Of a DNA stretch of 64,000 nt, positions 29,418 to 40,612 are shown in pieces. A program made the position numbers and the translations under genes. This stretch comes from Pholis gunnellus. Lineage: Eukaryota > Chordata > Actinopteri > Perciformes > Pholidae. Below the pieces are notes generated by a model. That model saw nothing but the letters and a program-made list of their open reading frames with translations. It did no database searches and had not been told where the DNA came from. The stretch's first letter is position 1; each line of letters begins with the position of its first letter. The stretch spans positions 22,058,086 to 22,122,085 of the forward strand of contig OU342820.1 of the NCBI GenBank assembly GCA_910591455.2, in the 5' to 3' direction.

Positions 29418-29930
29418 TCAGTGGTGGCTGGTCAATAGAGGGCCATGGGGCCTGGCCCCACCTTGAGCCCCTCACCAAAAAAAGAAAAAAAGATCCTGTG
29501 CTTTTATTTTGAAGGGGGTTTTGTATGCAGCCTGTCTGCTCATCATCTCCGCTTGTGTGCACGTCTCAGAACGCGCAGCTAGTGAGGCCGAACCCACGAG
29601 ACGGGTCTATGAAGCAGTTTAGCCAATCGCTGATTAAAGATAGAAATGAGTGACATACAATTTAGCCAATCAGCGTCCTCAAATAGATTCGATTTGGCCC
29701 CAAGCTGCGCGTTCTCGTCAGGAGAAGTCTCTACAGGCGAGCGCGAGCACCACTCCTCCTCCACCCGTCTGAGAGGAGACGTTTGATTAGAAACTTCAGT
29801 CAAAGAGCTGATCCCAGATCAGCCTGACCTCCCAATCACACAGCAGACTAGCGGGAAAGAGAAGCAGCACGTGAAGCTTCTCCACTAGCTGCACCAGACA
29901 GGCTAGGCTAGCTGGATGACGTCATGCTAA
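29418..29930 (+). mobile_element. 5' part of a hAT-like element
   Basis: Starts CAGTGGTGGCTGGTCAATAG, like the element at 4103. The body has no intact transposase and no right inverted end was found; it runs into the 46-bp minisatellite. Confidence 0.4.
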
Positions 29931-29967
29931 CAACTTCTTTATCTTTAAAACAACGAGGACAGATCCA

Positions 29968-30352
29968 GCACGGACAGGTAGGGAGTGAGGGAGGAGGAGG
30001 TAAGGAGACATGGGAACACCAGGGTAGGGAGTGAGGGAGGAGGAGGTAAGGAGACATGAGAACACCAGGGTAGGGAGTGAGGGAGGAGGAGGTAAGGAGA
30101 CATGAGGACACCAGGGTAGGGAGTGAGGGTGGAGGAGGTAAGGAGACATGAGGACACCAGGGTAGGGAGTGAGGGAGGAGGAGGTAAGGAGACATGAGGA
30201 CACCAGGGTAGGGAGTGAGGGAGGAGGAGGTAAGGAGACATGAGGACACCAGGGTAGGGAGTGAGGGAGGAGGAGGTAAGGAGACATGAGGACACCAGGG
30301 TAGGGAGTGAGGGAGGAGGAGGTAAGGAGACATGAGAACACCAGGGTAGGGT
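29968..30352. repeat. 46-bp minisatellite, about 8-9 units
   Basis: Units contain CACCAGGGTAGGGAGTGAGG and AGGAGGTAAGGAGACATGAG. The Pro/Leu/Ser-rich minus-strand frames are repeat translations. Confidence 0.95.
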
Positions 30353-31260
30353 GTTGCTACTAATACTTCTACTATCAGTACTGCTGACAGTGTTTAAGCC
30401 ACAGAAAGCGTTTGAATATCAACACGTTCAGCTGATGTGACTTTTCATATTTCTAAAATTTAAACTTTTTGAATTATTAAGCTTTTTGCACATTCTTTTT
30501 TGAATGGGTTTCTATGGAGAATATTTAAAAAGAAATATGTGTCTTTTGCCTTTGACTCCACAATGTTCACTCTTCATGCACGATGTTTGGATTTTAAAGG
30601 AGCTAATCTTGTGCTGGTCGTAGTCGTGTGACTGTGGAATCCAACAGAGTTACACATTAACCTCCACCAGCTGCTCCATCAGACTCCATGTTAAACCTCC
30701 ACCAGCTGCTCCATCAGACTCCATGTTAAACCTCCACCAGCTGCTCCATCAGACTCCATGTTAAACCTCACCGCTCATCTCTCAGAGAAAGCACACGTAC
30801 CAGCTGTGTTTCTTGCTCTGGAGCTCACATGTTTAACACCACAAACATAAAAACCACATCGCCGCGTTCGGCAGAGTCTCATCTTTCTCACGGTATCCAT
30901 ATTTTGGGACTCAGACTCCGGCTTGCAAATGTTCCAAATTACAGTAAAGACGCATTCATTTGGCCTTTTTCCTGCAACACCCGGCGGTTCAGTTGATCCA
31001 CTAGATGGACTCCAGACACACTTGAGCTCTGCTGGTCTGGTCTCTATGACGCCCACACCGCCTTCACTGATTGGTTCTTAGCAGCACGGCGGTCCTTCCT
31101 GGTTCTTCACACTCCTATCACGTGACCCGGAAGATCACAACAACAACAACAGCAGCAGCAGCCTCGATCACCGATCCACTACCAGATGATTCAACATGGT
31201 GCCTGAGTACAGCTGCTGCTGACGTGTTGTGTTCACCAGCAGCTGTTCAGGTGAAGCTTC
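30353..31260. other. Intergenic region with a short 35-bp tandem repeat
   Basis: A 35-bp unit (CCTCCACCAGCTGCTCCATC and on) is repeated three times at 30661-30766. The rest has no recognisable gene; an AACAAC/AGCAGC trinucleotide patch lies at 31138-31165. Confidence 0.5.
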
Positions 31261-31281
31261 ATTAGGAGGAAGCAGCTGGTA

Positions 31282-31605
31282 ATGCAGCGGTCAGTGAGCA
31301 GCGTGTCCAGCGGAGGAATCAGACCTACGGAGCGGACGTCTGGAGTCACGTTAGCGGCTTCAGGGAGGCTGATGAACACAACGGAGGACTTTCCTGTTCT
31401 GATTCATGCTTATTTTGTTCTGCACAACTACTGTGACGTCTGCAGATCAAATGTAAAGGAACTCAACAGGAAATGCTCTCCAGCAGACAGAGAAGACTCC
31501 AGCAGAGCGACGAGAACAACAAGGAACCCGAGGAACGAGTGAGACGAGTCGACCACATTCATGGACCAGAATCTAGTCAACTTGTGTATAATGTTGATTT
31601 TAAAG
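31282..31605 (+). pseudogene. Probable decayed Harbinger (PIF-type) transposase C-terminus
   Basis: The frame contains LIHAYFVLHNYCDV, resembling the VIHACFVLHNYCE block near the end of PIF/Harbinger nucleases. The next recognisable block, EERVRRVDHIHG (about 31530-31565), is in another frame and resembles the family's EGKRVRRVLT stretch, implying at least one frameshift. Upstream nuclease motifs were not found. It is a fossil, not a gene. Confidence 0.4.
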
Positions 31606-31988
31606 TACGTTTGATGAGATAAAGACCTGCAGCGCTGTAACCAACGTTAAGGCTGAAACATACAACTTCTACAACTTTCCACTAAACGTGTGTTTGAGTT
31701 CATAGAGGAAGATTTTAGAGAAGATCTGAAGTTTCAAACACTTTCATTGTTAAATGATTATTATTGTGTTTTGTTTAGCTAAGCAACCGATCTACTTCCT
31801 GTTTACACAGCAGCCACACGCCCAGCGCACACCAAGAGTCACGTGATGCTCGTTTTCAGGCGCTTTCGTCTGGACGGAGGTCGTTTCTGAGACGATGCTG
31901 AAACGCCGTGAGGACGAAGATGGTTTAGTTTTAGTCCAACTCCCTTAAACTGGACGAGGTTCTGCTTCACTGAGCCAAGCTTCCAAAC

Positions 31989-33097
31989 CAAGGGCGTAGC
32001 TTTGGCCTCAGCATTGGTAGGGACACTGCCAGCCGCCCCCCAATATACAGTAACAGTATATTCTATATCCAAAATATATTAAAAACTTTTCCCAGTTGTG
32101 CAGCAATCTATTCTGCAGCACTTAATATGCTATAAATAAAGTGTTTTCTTCCTTTATGCAATTAGTAGTAGTGCTGGGCAACGATTAACATTTGTAATCT
32201 CGATTAATCTCATTGTTATGGCAAAGTTCAATAATGAATTCAAAAGTAGTGTATTGTGCACTTTTATTTGAAAAGTACTGCTATATGAACAATAACATTT
32301 GGTTTGTACACTTTAAACAAATAAGGTGCTTTTTAACAGCAGTATTCTGTACACAGTAGCAGTTATATTTCTTGCACTGTCTGTGCTCAGTGTGCTGACG
32401 TCATGTGAAACGTTCCACTGCTGTGCAACAAGAATAAAATGTTTGAATGTCAGAGCGTGAGAATGCAGCTCTACTCTTCATCACTATGATGCTGTAACTC
32501 CGAGGTGATGACGGTTACCCAGCGATCAAAGAATAAAGACACTTTACGCACAATTTAGGTGTATTCTCCCTTTAACTCACGAGATGCAGGTAGCATGTTT
32601 TATACTTAATGTGAATATAATTCATACTTTGTTGGCATCTTATTCTGAAAATCGGATGTTAGTCTGAAGAAACCGGATGTTGTCTCACGTTAATCTTTCC
32701 GCTAACTAAGTCCTTCGCTCGCTCCCGATCTGTGCCGTTTGAATGCGTTCACCGTGAATTTCAGCATAGAGGTCACTAACATGTGAGTGTCTGCTGACTT
32801 TACCGCAGCGATGTCCAGTAGTCTCCATTCCTCCACCGCTGCCAGCGAGTTACAGCGAGTAACGGACTTTCAAAATAAAATGAAACGCGCTATAAATAAT
32901 TGTCGGCGTTAATTAATGAATGCGTTGACGCGTTGACTTGCCCAGCACTAATAATAATAAGAATGAGTTTGCAAATATATTGTGCAAAATATTTTTTTCT
33001 AACCGGCAATTAAATTAACAAAATATTGGTGGGGACAATTCTTTCCCAAACTTTGGTCTTGACTAGTCCCTGGACCATATGCAAACCTACGCCCTTG
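31989..33097. mobile_element. hAT transposon with 8-bp target-site duplication
   Basis: Termini are CAAGGGCGTAG and CTACGCCCTTG, flanked on both sides by TTCCAAAC (31981-31988 and 33098-33105). An 8-bp duplication is diagnostic of hAT-type insertion. The 1.1-kb body carries no transposase and is mostly taken up by a second nested element at 32169-32950. Confidence 0.8.
32169..32950. mobile_element. Nested non-autonomous transposon, copy 3
   Basis: Ends are TAGTGCTGGGCAACG and TTGCCCAGCACTA. The interior shares blocks with the copies at 905 and 28450, for example AAAGTTCAATAATGAATT and TCATGTGAAAC. It inserted into the hAT element around it. Confidence 0.7.
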
Positions 33098-33760
33098 TTC
33101 CAAACATCAGGAGGATGCACAGAGGATGCTGCTGCTGTTTGGCTCTACGTGTGTGAGCAGACGTTCAGCCTGAGGAACATCAACAAATCACAGATCCAGT
33201 GAACTGATGAACACCTCACATCCTGAGAACTCAACCACACTGACACCAGACGTGAGCAGCACTGTTCACTGACATTACATGTTCTCTTTACTTGTTAGGT
33301 GATGGCTTTGACTTTAATTTATATGAGTTCACTCAAACTCTCTCCATCCATCTGCTACCGGCCCGTCTGTCACATGTAGAACTCAGTGTGGCCCCTGAGC
33401 CAGAGGGTCCGCTGGTCTCGATCCTCCACGTCCTCCAGAGAAGAGTCTAGAACGTCTCCTGGATCTAAAGAAACTGATTCAGTTTAAGAAAAGTCAAAAT
33501 AAATCAGCTGTTGTTCACTTCATCATCTATATTCAACATATTTATAATAAAACATGTATTTTATATCAGTATTAATGTTTTAAACCGAGCGGACTGGCGA
33601 CTGTACGGTGCTGTCACTGCTTTCCAGTGCGCAGGCGCGGTCCGTCATCCCGTCGTCACGGAGACGGTTTGTTGTTTGTGATCCACGAGGAGCCTGAAAA
33701 CACCTGAACACGTGACCACACGGAGGGAGACGGTAGCACGAGGACCCCGAGCTGCTTCAG
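33098..33760 (+). promoter_or_regulatory. Intergenic region and probable ccdc103 promoter with untranslated exon
   Basis: From about 33590 the sequence becomes GC-richer and ends with a likely untranslated exon closing GCTGCTTCAG|GTAAAC at 33760/33761. No TATA box is evident. GTCGTCACGGAGAC near 33650 is loosely like an RFX X-box, which would suit a ciliary gene, but one half-site is poor. Confidence 0.4.
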
Positions 33761-33835
33761 GTAAACTGTTTAAATCTGCTTCACCTGTTAGCTGCTAGCT
33801 TTAGCACGCTAGCCTGGAAGCTAACGTTGAGCTGA

Positions 33836-34947
33836 GCTGAATACTTCTACACTGTGGTATTAGTACTTTTACTCCTAACAGAGTACTTCTACACTGTGGT
33901 ATTAGTACTTTTACTCCTAACAGAGTACTTCTACACTGTGGTATTAGTACTTTTACTCCTAACAGAATACTTCTACACTGTGGTATTAGTACTTTTATTC
34001 CTAACAGAGTACTTCTACACTGTGGTATTAGTACTTTTACTCCTAACAGAGTACTTCTACACTGTGGTATTAGTACTTTTACTCCTAACAGAATACTTCT
34101 ACACTGTGGTATTAGTACTTTTACTCCTAACAGAATACTTCTACACTGTGGTATTAGTACTTTTATTCCTAACAGAGTACTTCTACACTGTGGTATTAGT
34201 ACTTTTATTCCTAACAGAGTACTTCTACACTGTGGTATTAGTACTTTTACTCCTAACAGAGTACTTCTACACTGTGGTATTAGTACTTTTACTCCTAACA
34301 GAATACTTCTACACTGTGGTATTAGTACTTTTACTCCTAACAGAGTACTTCTACACTGTGGTATTAGTACTTTTACTCCTAACAGAATACTTCTACACTG
34401 TGGTATTAGTACTTTTACTCCTAACAGAATACTTCTACACTGTGGTATTAGTACTTTTATTCCTAACAGAGTACTTCTACACTGTGGTATTAGTACTTTT
34501 ATTCCTAACAGAGTACTTCTACACTGTGGTATTAGTACTTTTACTCCTAACAGAGTACTTCTACACTGTGGTATTAGTACTTTTACTCCTAACAGAATAC
34601 TTCTACACTGTGGTATTAGTACTTTTACTCCTAACAGAATACTTCTACACTGTGGTATTAGTACTTTCATTCCTAACAGAGTACTTCTACACTGTGGTAT
34701 TAGTACTTTCATTCCTAACAGAGTACTTCTACACTGTGGTATTAGTACTTTCATTCCTAACAGAATACTTCTACACTGTGGTATTAGTACTTTTATTCCT
34801 AACAGAGTACTTCTACACTGTGGTATTAGTACTTTTATTCCTAACAGAGTACTTCTACACTGTGGTATTAGTACTTTCATTCCTAACAGAGTACTTCTAC
34901 ACTGTGGTATTAGTACTTTCATTCCTAACAGAATACTTCTACACTCA
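33836..34947. repeat. 42-bp minisatellite, about 26 units
   Basis: Units contain GTACTTCTACACTGTGGTAT and AGTACTTTTACTCCTAACAG, with A/G and C/T variants. It lies in the first ccdc103 intron, 75 bp after the candidate untranslated-exon donor. Because 42 is a multiple of three, both strands stay open for over 370 codons; neither is a gene. Confidence 0.97.
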
Positions 34948-35059
34948 GGTCTACATCAGTACTGTTGTCAAGGTCTGGTCTGGTTCTGGTCTGGTTCTGG
35001 TCTGACTTTTGTATTTTAAGTGTAAAAATCGATTTGAAGCTTTATGACATCATCAGGTC

Positions 35060-35968
35060 ATGGCGAGGTCAGAGCATGATGTCATCAACTTCTCAACGCT
35101 GGAGAGAGAGCTGAAGGGGGCGATCGAGTCTGAGCGGCGACATCACCGAGAGAACGACGCCAAACTGAGAGCCGTCAACCAGGGAGTCTCCTCCTACGGC
35201 CAGTTCAGGTAAATACACGTCCTGGAGACACCTCCAGGACCACTACAGGTCCTGGATAAAAAACCCTGGTCGTGTAGACACCTCAAGGTCCTGGAAACAA
35301 CTCCAGGTCCTGTAGTATCCATTTAAGACAGAGCCAGAGGATTAATGAGGTGTTTCTTTAAGTATTAACGAGGTTTAATGTAAAGTTCAGAGGACCCGGG
35401 ACGTGTCCCAGAGGGACTCCACAAGTTATTAAAGACAGAAATCAGAGTTTTATGAGGGATGAATTTTACAGGAACATTTTTACTGTTGTTGGTCCTGGAG
35501 ACGCCTCCAGGTGTTGAGTGAGATAGTCCAGGTCCTGTGTCTCAGGGACCTGGTCCTGTCCTGAAGGTTTGTGTCTGTGTCTCAGGGACCTGGTCCTGTC
35601 CTGAAGGTTTGTGTCTGTGTCTCAGGGACCTGGTCCTGTCCTGAAGGTTTGTGTCTGTGTCTCAGGGACCTGGTCCTGTCCTGAAGGTTTGTGTCTGTGT
35701 CTCAGGGACCTGGTCCTGTCCTGAAGGTTTGTGTCTGTGTCTCAGGGACCTGGTCCTGTCCTGAAGGTTTGTGTCTGTGTCTCAGGGACCTGGTCCTGTC
35801 CTGAAGGTTTGTGTCTGTGTCTCAGGGACCTGGTCCTGTCCTGAAGGTTTGTGTCTGTGTCTCAGGGACCTGGTCCTGTCCTGCCACCTGAAGCCTCTGG
35901 AGAAGAAAGATAAAGACGGAGCTCCACGGAAACAGCCTTGGAACCCGGTCGCCCCGACCAACGAGTGA
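35060..35968 (+). CDS. ccdc103: Coiled-coil protein 103, short form
   Basis: CCDC103 is needed to attach dynein arms in motile cilia; the zebrafish mutant is schmalhans. Two coding exons, 35060-35208 and 35866-35968 (junction AG|G, phase 2), give 83 aa. The start ATG lies 3 nt after an acceptor (catcag). Matching family blocks are INFSTLERELKGAI, RENDAKLRAVNQ and HLKPLEKKDK followed by PWN. The protein stops at TGA just after PWNPVAPTNE, and AATAAA follows at 35993. Mammalian CCDC103 continues for about 160 residues including an RPAP3-C domain; no such sequence is visible before abi3. Either this lineage has a truncated protein or the rest is lost or elsewhere. Confidence 0.82.
35383..35490 (+). 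repeat. Dispersed repeat, copy B
   Basis: Counterpart of 26995-27130, in the ccdc103 intron just upstream of the splice-acceptor array. Confidence 0.6.
35541..35880 (+). repeat. 40-bp minisatellite copying the last ccdc103 splice acceptor
   Basis: Units start CTCAGGGACCTGGTCCTGTC at 35541, 35581, 35621, 35661, 35701, 35741, 35781, 35821 and 35861. The ninth is the real acceptor and exon start (cag|GGACCTGG at 35865/35866). Copies one to eight are nearly identical but continue CTGAAGGTTT instead of CTGCCACCTG. Confidence 0.97.
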
Positions 35969-35992
35969 TGAACTTTGTTTTACTGTGATTGT

Positions 35993-35998
35993 AATAAA
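35993..35998 (+). terminator. ccdc103 polyA signal
   Basis: AATAAA 25 nt after the stop codon, giving a very short 3' UTR. Confidence 0.65.
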
Positions 35999-36185
35999 AC
36001 ATGTTGTGAACATAAAGAAACTGACGTTCATTATTATTATTTGTTTATTCATTAATAATCATATAATTAATTAATCATTGAATTCAGCTTCACTATTAAA
36101 AACACAGGAAAATATGAACCAGAAATATCTGCAGCTGTTATTAACAGAATGTAGTAAAGTGGAGGAAATATAGTCTGAAGTAATA

Positions 36186-37852
36186 GGTACCGTTCATGTG
36201 TTATTAACAGTACCGTTCACGTGTTATTAACAGTACCGTTGATGTGTTATTAACAGTACCGTTGATGTGTTATCAACAGTACCGTTCACGTGTTATTAAC
36301 AGTACCGTTCACGTGTTATTAACAGTACCGTTCACGTGTTAACAGTACCGTTCACGTGTTAACAGTACCGTTCACGTGTTAGCAACAGTACCGTTCACGT
36401 GTTATTAACAGTACCGTTCACGTGTTATTAACAGTACCGTTCACGTGTTAACAGTACCGTTCACGTGTTATTAACAGTACCGTTCACGTGTTATTAACAG
36501 TACCGTTCACGTGTTAACAGTACCGTTCACGTGTTATCAACAGTACCGTTCACGTGTTAGCAACAGTACCGTTCACATGTTATTAACAGTACCGTTCACG
36601 TGTTATCAACAGTACCGTTTACGTGTTATCAACAGTACCGTTCACGTGTTATCAACAGTACCGTTGATGTGTTATCAACAGTCCCATTGATGTGTTATTA
36701 ACAGTACCGTTCACGTGTTATCAACAGTACCGTTGATGTGTTATTAACAGTCCCGTTGATGTGTTATCAACAGTACCGTTTACGTGTTATCAACAGTACC
36801 GTTCACGTGTTGTCAACAGTACCGTTTACGTGTTATCAACAGTACCGTTTACGTGTTATCAACAGTACCGTTCATGTGTTATCAACAGTACCGTTCACGT
36901 GTTATCAACAGTACCGTTTACATGTTATCAACAGTACCGTTTACGTGTTATCAACAGTACCGTTTACATGTTATCAACAGTACCGTTTACATGTTATCAA
37001 CAGTACCGTTTACGTGTTATCAACAGTACCGTTCACGTGTTATCAAAAGTACCGTTCACGTGTTATCAACAGTACCGTTGATGTGTTATCAACAGTACCG
37101 TTCACGTGTTATCAACAGTACCGTTGATGTGTTATCAACAGTACCGTTCACGTGTTATCAACAGTACCGTTTACGTGTTATCAACAGTACCGTTCACGTG
37201 TTATCAAAAGTACCGTTCACGTGTTATCAACAGTACCGTTCACGTGTTATCAACAGTACCGTTCACGTGTTATCAACAGTACCGTTCACGTGTTATCAAC
37301 AGTACCGTTCACGTGTTATCAACAGTACCGCTCACGTGTTATCAACAGTACCGTTCACGTGTTATCAACAGTACCGCTCACGTGTTATTAACAGTACAGC
37401 TCACGTGTTATTAACAGTACCGTTCACGTGTTATTAACAGTACCGCTCACGTGTTATTAACAGTACCGTTCACGTGTTATTAACAGTACCGTTCACGTGT
37501 TATTAACAGTACCGTTCACGTGTTATTAACAGTACCGTTCACGTGTTATTAACAGTACCGTTCACGTGTTATCAACAGTACCGTTCACGTGTTATCAACA
37601 GTACCGTTCACGTGTTATTAACAGTACCGCTCACGTGTTATTAACAGTACCGTTCACGTGTTATTAACAGTACCGTTCACGTGTTATCAACAGTACCGTT
37701 CACGTGTTATCAACAGTACCGTTCACGTGTTATCAACAGTACCGTTCACGTGTTATCAACAGTACCGCTCACGTGTTATTAACAGTACCGCTCACGTGTT
37801 ATTAACAGTACCGCTCATGTGTTATTAACAGTACCGCTCATGTGTTATATAC
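36186..37852. repeat. 23-bp minisatellite rich in CACGTG, about 70 units
   Basis: Units read GTACCGTTCACGTGTTATCA plus ACA, with a 17-bp short form and TGATGTG or TTACGTG variants. Most units keep the palindromic E-box CACGTG. The array lies between the ccdc103 polyA signal and abi3. The long frames over it are repeat translations. Confidence 0.97.
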
Positions 37853-38531
37853 TCTTTTATGAACAGACTCTGGTGTAAACTTACTGTCAGTAGTTCAGGT
37901 TGATAATTAAGTTGTTCTCTCTGATGTGAAACAGGAAGTGGTTTGAGCTGAGCAGGTTCACACACAGAGGAGAAAACACAGATTAGAGCTCTCACTCTGA
38001 CCTCATTCATGGAGACTAGAATAATCCCTCACAGTTTATGTCCCTCCAGAGATTCCAGGACTCCTTGAAATTGTCTGAGGGACCTTCAAGAGTCCAAGAT
38101 CCTCTTAAGGGCTGTTTTCTCCCTTCACACCTTTCCAAGAGTCCTTGAACTAGGTCTCAGGAGTTCCAGGGTCCTTCAGAGGGCTGCTGTGGTCCTCCAG
38201 AAGTCTTTAAATAAGTTTCCACCATTCTTTATTTGACCATTTCTGTAGTTCAGACAATAAAACCACTCAAGTTAAAACGAGACATTAACATGAACTAATG
38301 CAGAATTATAATATTAAGTATTAAATACAGGCTGGGCTGATGTTGTGATGAAAAGAGTTGAAGAAGCTTCCTGGATGTTTGAAAGCAGTCCTCTGGGTCC
38401 ATCAGAGGGTTTCAGTTTTCAGGAGGAGTGAGAGCTCTTCAGGAACAGAGAGGATCTTTGGCTGCAGGTCGCTGCTCAAGAGAAGAAAAGTTTAGCTGAA
38501 GGTTGATGTTTCCATGAAGAGGACGCTGAGA

Positions 38532-38535
<4 letters not shown>
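37853..38535. other. Intergenic sequence upstream of abi3
   Basis: No gene recognised. It may hold the abi3 promoter, but no convincing core elements stand out. Confidence 0.4.
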
Positions 38536-38685
<150 letters not shown>

Positions 38686-38789
38686 CCATCACTTGTTCTT
38701 CACTCTTGAACTTCTTCAGATTCTATTTGAAATATTTCTGGTGAGTTTTTAAAGTTTCTTCTTTCATTAGATTTAAAAACTGAAGATAA

Positions 38790-39115
38790 ATGTTTTTCAG
38801 ATCATGTATCAAGTATCAGTACTGCATTCTAAAGAGTACTCGTCACAGTTCTTCATGAAGTAAAATATTATCAGTAAAATGGAATGAAAGTATTGCAGCA
38901 GAAGTATTCTATATTAAACTATGAAAAAGCAGCATTTCACTATTAAAAATATATTTTGTAAACTGCTCCTGTTTGAAAACAAATCAAATCTCATTCTGTG
39001 AAGCAGTAAAAGTACAACGTTTCTCTGAGATGTAGTGAAGTATAATGTACATAAAACTCAGTAAAGTGAAAGTACAGCTCTTGAGTAAATGTACATGTAT
39101 CAGTTGTGTGTTATT
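38790..39115. mobile_element. hAT-like dispersed repeat fragment
   Basis: AT-rich copy of the family seen at 2585, 6423 and 48060, recognised by AGTAAAAGTACAACG, GATGTAGTGAAGTATAATGT and TTGAGTAAATGTAC. It ends about 70 bp before the abi3 start codon and so may form part of the promoter or UTR. Confidence 0.5.
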
Positions 39116-39187
39116 GATGTTTTATAGAAGGAAGCTAAACCGTAAAAATACTTTCAGATAAAAAGATACTTTGTCTCTGAATCAGTG

Positions 39188-39998
39188 ATGAAGGATCAGA
39201 ACTTTGAAGACGAGGTGATGAAGATCATGAAGGAAACACCGAGCGCCAGAAAAGCTCTGCTGGAAAACTACGACAACTTGCTGAACGTGGCCGAGTACTG
39301 TCATAATAACTACATACAGGTTAGTACTACTACTACTACTCGTACTACTACTGCTCCTACTACTACTACTACTACTACTACTGCTACTACTGCTACTAGT
39401 ACTAATACTACTATGAAAACCTGCTAAACGTGGCTGATTACTGCTACGACAGTCTTTGTGCTAAACTCGACCAACAGTTTCCTCCTTTTCTTCAACTTTT
39501 GTGCTAAGCTAGGTTAACAGTTTTCACATCTTTTGTGCTAAGCTTGGCTAGCTGTTTCCAGTCTTTGTGCTAAGCTAAGCTAACCCCCCTCTGTTTCCAT
39601 GTATCAGTCAGGTGACGGCTCTCTGAAGGCGTTGGAGGAGACTAAGAACTTCACCACCCAATCACTGGCCAGCGTCGCCTACCAGATCACCACTCTGGCC
39701 AGTAGCGTGCTGAGTCTGCTGGACGCTCAGACCAATCAGCTCCGTCACATGGAGTCCTCCATCAACCTCATTGGTCAGGTGAGCCCCGCCCTCCAACACC
39801 TGTCGGTGACGACACCACCCAGGTGCATTGTGGGAAGTGTAGGTTCCACGTTACAGCGACTGAACCTGCGTCACCATGAAAACACGCGTTTCAACCCCGC
39901 CCGACAACCGGCAGCATGTTATTGATGAGCTTCACTCTGATTGGTTCCTTCTGTTTGTTCCCTCTGACCAAGTGTTGAGAATACCGATCCAGGTCATC

Positions 39999-40031
<33 letters not shown>

Positions 40032-40570
40032 TGTGTGTGTGTGTGTGCGTGTGTGTGTGTGTGTGTGAATGGATGAATGGATGAATGGAGCCTCTGTTTT
40101 CCATCTGCTTTGTGTTCACTAGTGATTTAAAGTGTTTATAAAAGTCCTGCATTCCTTCATCTGTTGTTGTTTTTTAAATGTTTCTCAAACTGTAAATATA
40201 TCCCATAATCTCTTATTTCATGTTTGTTTTTATGCAGCAGTTCTTAAATCCCAGACAATAAAAGTAAAATATTGATAATAATAAATGGATTCACTAGCAG
40301 TGACTCTTCCTCTGGATGAGGTGTGTTCTAGTGGTCTAGTGTCTCAGACTCTTCTTCGTTGGTGTTGTTGGTCCGTGCCGCTCTGCAGACGGTGGAGATG
40401 CACAAAGAGAAAGTTTCTCGTAGAGAGATCGGCGTCTTCACGGCGGTGCGACGCGTCCCACGAAGCCACAAGATCCTCCTTCCTCCTGCCGGGTCACAGC
40501 CCCGCCCCCCTTACAGCCGCCGACCAATCAACTACCAGCAGCTGGACGGCCTCGGCCACGGCATAAAAGT

Positions 40571-40612
<42 letters not shown>

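Noticed and set aside
29908..30341. Pro/Leu/Ser-rich minus-strand frames of about 140 aa
   Set aside because: Translations of the 46-bp minisatellite.
31071..31265. Small Ser/Thr-rich protein
   Set aside because: Depends on an AACAAC/AGCAGC trinucleotide patch and has no recognisable domain or splice context.
33801..35005. 373-aa (-) and 383-aa (+) open frames
   Set aside because: Translations of the 42-bp minisatellite in the ccdc103 intron.
36738..37437. Plus-strand frames up to 217 aa
   Set aside because: Translations of the CACGTG-bearing 23-bp array.
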